Below are positions 6,197 through 9,255 of a stretch of 9,255 nt of DNA, piece by piece; position 1 is the first letter of the stretch; every line of letters begins with the position of its first letter. The notes below the pieces were generated by a model that saw only the letters and a list, made by a program, of their open reading frames with translations, was not told the origin of the DNA and made no database searches. The stretch lies in NCBI GenBank assembly GCA_023128455.1, contig JAGMDW010000158.1, forward strand, positions 1-9,255, written 5' to 3'. Made by a program: the position numbers and the translations under genes. The stretch is from Desulfurellaceae bacterium. GTDB taxonomy: Bacteria > Campylobacterota_A > Desulfurellia > JAGGSF01.

Positions 6197-7891
6197 GTGA
6201 GGTTAAACGGAGCAAATATACTTTTAGAATCATTAAAAAGAGAGGGAGTAAAGCATATCTTTGGTATTCCCGGTGGAGCAGTAATAAATGTGTTTGATGA
6301 GCTTTATAAACAAAAGGATCTGGAGTTTATATTAACGAGGCGAGAGGATGGAGCAACATTTGCCGCTGAAGGTTACGCCAGGTCTACAGGAAAGGTAGGG
6401 GTGGTTTTTGTTACCTCTGGCCCGGCAGCTACCAATACTGTTACCGGTATTGCCAATGCCTATATGGATTCTGTGCCCATAGTGGTTTTTACGGGTCAGG
6501 TACCTACAAATCTTATAGGAAATGATGCTTTTCAGGAAGCGGATACTACGGGTATAACTCGTCCCTGCACCAAACATAATTTTTTAGTAAAGCATGTGGA
6601 GGATTTGGCGGAGACAATAAAAAAAGCATTTTATATTGCTTCAACTGGTCGACCAGGTCCGGTATTGATAGATCTGCCAAAGGATGTTCAGGTAAATGAG
6701 ACTGAGTTTAATTATCCAAAATCTGTATTTATTCGTGGGTATAACCCTACTTATCATGGTAATCCCAGGCAGATAAAGAAGGTAGCTCAGATAATTGCCA
6801 AAGCGAAAAAACCGCTTCTGTATGTGGGTGGAGGAGCGATAAGCTCGGAAGCTCATGAAGAGGTTTACAAACTGGCTAAAAAATTATCTATTCCTGTGTT
6901 TACCACATTGATGGGTATTGGTGCATTTCCTGAAACAGATGAGCTTTCTCTGGGTATGGCTGGTATGCATGGGACATACCGGGCGAATATGGCTATCCAA
7001 CATTGTGATTTGCTTATTTCTATTGGAGCAAGATTTGACGATAGGGTTACAGGCAAGCTTTCTGATTTTGCTCCGTGTGCTTCTATAGTGCATATTGATA
7101 TAGATCCTGCATCCATCAGCAAAAATGTAAAAGTGGATTATCCTATTGTGGGTGATGCGAAACTTATTTTACAGGAGATGTTACCTTTGTTTGATGGGTA
7201 TGAGGATAGAAATTGGGAAGAGATGAGAAAACCGTGGTTGGAAATGATAGAAAATTGGAAGAATGAACATAAGCTTGCCTATATTCGCGATGAAAAGACG
7301 ATAAAACCTCAATATGTGCTTGAGAAACTCTATCAATTGACGCAGGATATCTATCCTATTGTTGCTTCTGATGTGGGTCAGCATCAAATGTGGGTAGCTC
7401 AGTTTTACACCTTCACTAAAGCACGAACCCATTTAAGTGCAGGGGGTTTAGGCCCTATGGGTTTTGGTTTTCCCGCTGCATTGGGAGCACAGGTAGCGAA
7501 CCCCGATCGGATGGTAATAAATATAACGGGTGATGGTAGTTTTCAGATGAGCATGCAAGAGTTGGCTACCATAGTGGAATTTAAATTACCTGTGAAGGTG
7601 GTGATATTAAACAACGGCTTTTTAGGAATGGTTAGGCAGTGGCAGCAGCTCTTTTTTGGCAGGAGGTATGCAGGAACGGATATCTCTGTACAACCAGATT
7701 TTGTAAAGTTAGCCCAGAGTTATGGTGTTGATACTTTTCGCCTTGAGGAAGAAAAGGATGTAGAAGAGGGATTGAGAAAGATGCTGAGTTGCAAGGGGGC
7801 TTGTGTTATGGATGTACGTATTTCACCTGAGGAAAATGTTTATCCTATGGTGCCTGCAGGAGCACCTATTTCTCACATGTTACTGGTTTGA
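6197..7891 (+). CDS. ilvB: Acetolactate (acetohydroxyacid) synthase, large catalytic subunit
   Basis: With thiamine diphosphate, Mg2+ and FAD, this enzyme condenses pyruvate with pyruvate or 2-oxobutyrate, the first common step of valine, leucine and isoleucine synthesis. The N-terminal domain has FGIPGGAVINVFDEL and the catalytic glutamate E50 in TRREDGATFAAEGYAR, then TSGPAATNTVTGIANAYMDS. The central FAD-associated domain includes GGGAISS (211-217) and GMHGTYRAN. The C-terminal domain has SDVGQHQMWVAQ and the thiamine diphosphate motif from GDGSFQM (445) to NN (472-473), then LGMVRQWQQLFFGRRYAGTD, whose QW marks the anabolic FAD-dependent enzyme rather than a catabolic AlsS or pyruvate oxidase. 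The length of 564 residues is normal. It starts with GTG behind a strong Shine-Dalgarno site and ends eight bases before ilvN, its regulatory partner. Confidence 0.95.
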   Translation: MRLNGANILLESLKREGVKHIFGIPGGAVINVFDELYKQKDLEFILTRREDGATFAAEGYARSTGKVGVVFVTSGPAATNTVTGIANAYMDSVPIVVFTGQVPTNLIGNDAFQEADTTGITRPCTKHNFLVKHVEDLAETIKKAFYIASTGRPGPVLIDLPKDVQVNETEFNYPKSVFIRGYNPTYHGNPRQIKKVAQIIAKAKKPLLYVGGGAISSEAHEEVYKLAKKLSIPVFTTLMGIGAFPETDELSLGMAGMHGTYRANMAIQHCDLLISIGARFDDRVTGKLSDFAPCASIVHIDIDPASISKNVKVDYPIVGDAKLILQEMLPLFDGYEDRNWEEMRKPWLEMIENWKNEHKLAYIRDEKTIKPQYVLEKLYQLTQDIYPIVASDVGQHQMWVAQFYTFTKARTHLSAGGLGPMGFGFPAALGAQVANPDRMVINITGDGSFQMSMQELATIVEFKLPVKVVILNNGFLGMVRQWQQLFFGRRYAGTDISVQPDFVKLAQSYGVDTFRLEEEKDVEEGLRKMLSCKGACVMDVRISPEENVYPMVPAGAPISHMLLV

Positions 7892-7899
7892 GGTGCTGT

Positions 7900-8376
7900 A
7901 TGGAATATATTGTGTCTTTATTGGTAGAAAATAAGGCAGGGGTTTTGTCTAGAATTGTCAATCTCTTTAGTGGCAGAGGTTACAATATAGAAATGTTGAA
8001 TGTGGCTCCAACTATGGATCCCTTACTTTCTCGGATGACAATTGTTACAAGCGGAGATGAAAGGGTGTTGGAGCAGATTAATAAGCAGTTGAACAAGGTG
8101 ATAGATGTTGTAAAGGTTGTAGAATACAGAGGCAGACCGTATGTGGAGAGAGAAATGGCGTTGGTGAAGATGCATACCGATGCCAATACAAGGGCAGAGA
8201 TATTACGTATTGTGGATATATTTCGTGCCAATGTAGTAAGCGTTGCCCGCGATTCTTATACCATAGAGGTAATAGGAGATAGTGGTAAAATTAGTGCAAT
8301 TTTGAATTTATTAGAACCTTTAGGAATAAAAGAATTAGCTCGCACTGGTAAGGTGGCGATGACAAGAGGAGAATAA
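7900..8376 (+). CDS. ilvN: Acetolactate synthase, small regulatory subunit
   Basis: The small subunit stimulates the large subunit and confers feedback inhibition by valine. An ACT domain fills residues 1-75 (MEYIVSLLVENKAGVLSRIVNLFSGRGYNIEMLNV), and a C-terminal ACT-like domain follows from about 82 (VEREMALVKMHTD to the end). N11, G14 and N29, which matter for valine binding in E. coli IlvH, are present at the same positions, so valine sensitivity is expected. ATG 7900 is chosen because GAGGTG (7890-7895) lies four bases upstream and the N-terminus aligns with the family. An in-frame TTG at 7888 would add MRCC and overlap ilvB. The length is 158 residues, normal for IlvH/IlvN. The stop is one base from the ilvC start. 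Confidence 0.94.
   Translation: MEYIVSLLVENKAGVLSRIVNLFSGRGYNIEMLNVAPTMDPLLSRMTIVTSGDERVLEQINKQLNKVIDVVKVVEYRGRPYVEREMALVKMHTDANTRAEILRIVDIFRANVVSVARDSYTIEVIGDSGKISAILNLLEPLGIKELARTGKVAMTRGE
8366..8371 (+). promoter_or_regulatory. Shine-Dalgarno sequence for ilvC inside the end of ilvN
   Basis: GAGGAG is placed six bases before ATG 8378 and overlaps the last codons of ilvN. It supports the chosen ilvC start and tight coupling of the two genes. Confidence 0.7.
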
Positions 8377-8377
8377 A

Positions 8378-9255
8378 ATGGTATTGAATGTTTATTACGA
8401 CAGGGATGTAGATATTTCTCTTATTAGAGGGAAAAAAGTGGCGGTGATTGGTTATGGTAGTCAGGGTCATGCTCATGCCAATAATTTGAAGGACAGTGGA
8501 GTGGATGTTGTTGTAGCTGAGAAAATAGAGTCACTCAGGAATAAAGCTAAAAGAAGCGGATTGAAGGTTATGGATACTGAAAGTGCAGCGGAATGGGCGA
8601 ATGTAATCATGATGCTTGTTTCGGATGAATTGCAAGCGAGTGTTTATGAAGAGAGTATTAAATCTTATCTCAAAAAAGGGGATGCTATAGCCTTTGCACA
8701 TGGGTTTAATATTCATTTTGGTCAGATTGTTCCTCCATCTTATGTAAATGTGATGATGATTGCTCCAAAAGGACCGGGGCACTTGGTGCGCAGGGAATAT
8801 GAGAAGGGAAGAGGCATACCTATGCTTATTGCGGTGGAGCAAGATCCTTCTGGCAGTACCAAGGAATTAGCCTTATCTTATGCCTCGGCGATTGGAGGAG
8901 GAAAAGCAGGTATTATTGAGACCACATTTAAGGATGAGACAGAGACGGATTTATTTGGTGAACAGGTTGTTCTATGTGGTGGGGTAACATCTTTAGTGAA
9001 GGCTGCCTTTGAAACTCTGGTGGAAGCAGGTTATCCGGAGGAAATGGCTTATTTTGAATGTTTCCATGAATTAAAGCTTATTGTGGATCTGTTGTATGAA
9101 GGCGGTATAAGTGAGATGCGTTATTCAATATCCAATACTGCTGAGTATGGAGATCTAACGAGAGGACAAAGAATAATTAATAAACAGACAAAAGAAAGGA
9201 TGAAGGAGATATTGGAAGAAATCCAAAATGGACAGTTTGCCAAAGAATGGATATT
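8378..9255 (+). CDS. ilvC: Ketol-acid reductoisomerase, class I, 3' end cut by window
   Basis: IlvC isomerises and reduces acetolactate or acetohydroxybutyrate, the second step of branched-chain amino acid synthesis, using Mg2+ and usually NADPH. The gene runs off the right edge after 292 codons of about 330 expected. The Rossmann dinucleotide motif GYGSQGHAHANNL is at 25-37. APKGPGHLVRREYEKGRG and FKDETETDLFGEQVVLCGG (with Mg2+ ligands D and E) follow, then the C-terminal knot domain with CFHELKLIVDLLYEGG and MRYSISNTAEYG. The short spacing shows class I rather than the longer E. coli class II. The stretch after beta-strand 2 reads VVVAEKIESLRNKA rather than the usual VVVGLR-GS-SW, which may alter cofactor choice. 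GAGGAG lies six bases before ATG 8378; the ilvN stop is one base upstream. Confidence 0.95.
   Translation, partial: MVLNVYYDRDVDISLIRGKKVAVIGYGSQGHAHANNLKDSGVDVVVAEKIESLRNKAKRSGLKVMDTESAAEWANVIMMLVSDELQASVYEESIKSYLKKGDAIAFAHGFNIHFGQIVPPSYVNVMMIAPKGPGHLVRREYEKGRGIPMLIAVEQDPSGSTKELALSYASAIGGGKAGIIETTFKDETETDLFGEQVVLCGGVTSLVKAAFETLVEAGYPEEMAYFECFHELKLIVDLLYEGGISEMRYSISNTAEYGDLTRGQRIINKQTKERMKEILEEIQNGQFAKEWI

Noticed and set aside
6865..7122. Overlapping minus-strand open frames inside ilvB
   Set aside because: They mirror the strongly conserved ilvB coding sequence and have no convincing start signal or family similarity.
8531..8842. A 103-codon minus-strand open frame near the right edge
   Set aside because: It is antisense to ilvC, whose + strand reading is canonical through the window end.
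1..9255. A hidden novel system such as defence, toxin-antitoxin or CRISPR genes
   Set aside because: All coding space is accounted for by recognisable core genes; no repeats with spacers, small toxin-like genes or unexplained gaps are seen.

Overview
The window is a dense, single-strand (+) run of housekeeping and biosynthetic genes. It looks AT-rich by eye (ATA and AGA codons are common) and its intergenic space is almost nil. The gene content suggests a low-to-moderate-GC bacterium with an outer membrane. A SurA-type periplasmic chaperone and the surA-pdxA-rsmA order point to a diderm. RNase J and RqcP are more typical of Firmicutes and several deep or uncultured phyla. I cannot place the organism more precisely, and no rRNA, tRNA, mobile element or CRISPR array is visible.

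Region 1 (1-6131) is a tightly overlapped cluster of six genes. It starts with the 3' part of a SurA-like chaperone cut by the left window edge. It continues with rqcP (S4-domain ribosome quality control factor), pdxA (vitamin B6 synthesis), rsmA (16S rRNA dimethyltransferase), rnj (RNase J) and ftsK (DNA translocase). Every junction overlaps by 1 to about 19 bases, so the genes are probably co-transcribed and translationally coupled. RqcP, RsmA and RNase J all act on ribosomes or RNA. SurA and FtsK belong to the cell envelope and chromosome segregation.

Region 2 (6132-6196) is the only real intergenic gap. It holds a plausible sigma70-type promoter and a strong Shine-Dalgarno sequence. I see no terminator, T-box or leader-peptide attenuator.

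Region 3 (6197-9255) is a branched-chain amino acid operon: ilvB, ilvN and ilvC (cut by the right edge). Together they encode the large and small subunits of acetohydroxyacid synthase and ketol-acid reductoisomerase, the first two common steps of valine, leucine and isoleucine synthesis.

I found no convincing new multi-gene system. The best second-look items are an IlvC whose cofactor-specificity loop departs from the NADPH consensus, a SurA-like parvulin domain that lacks its active-site histidines, and insertion of rqcP into the classical surA-pdxA-rsmA order.
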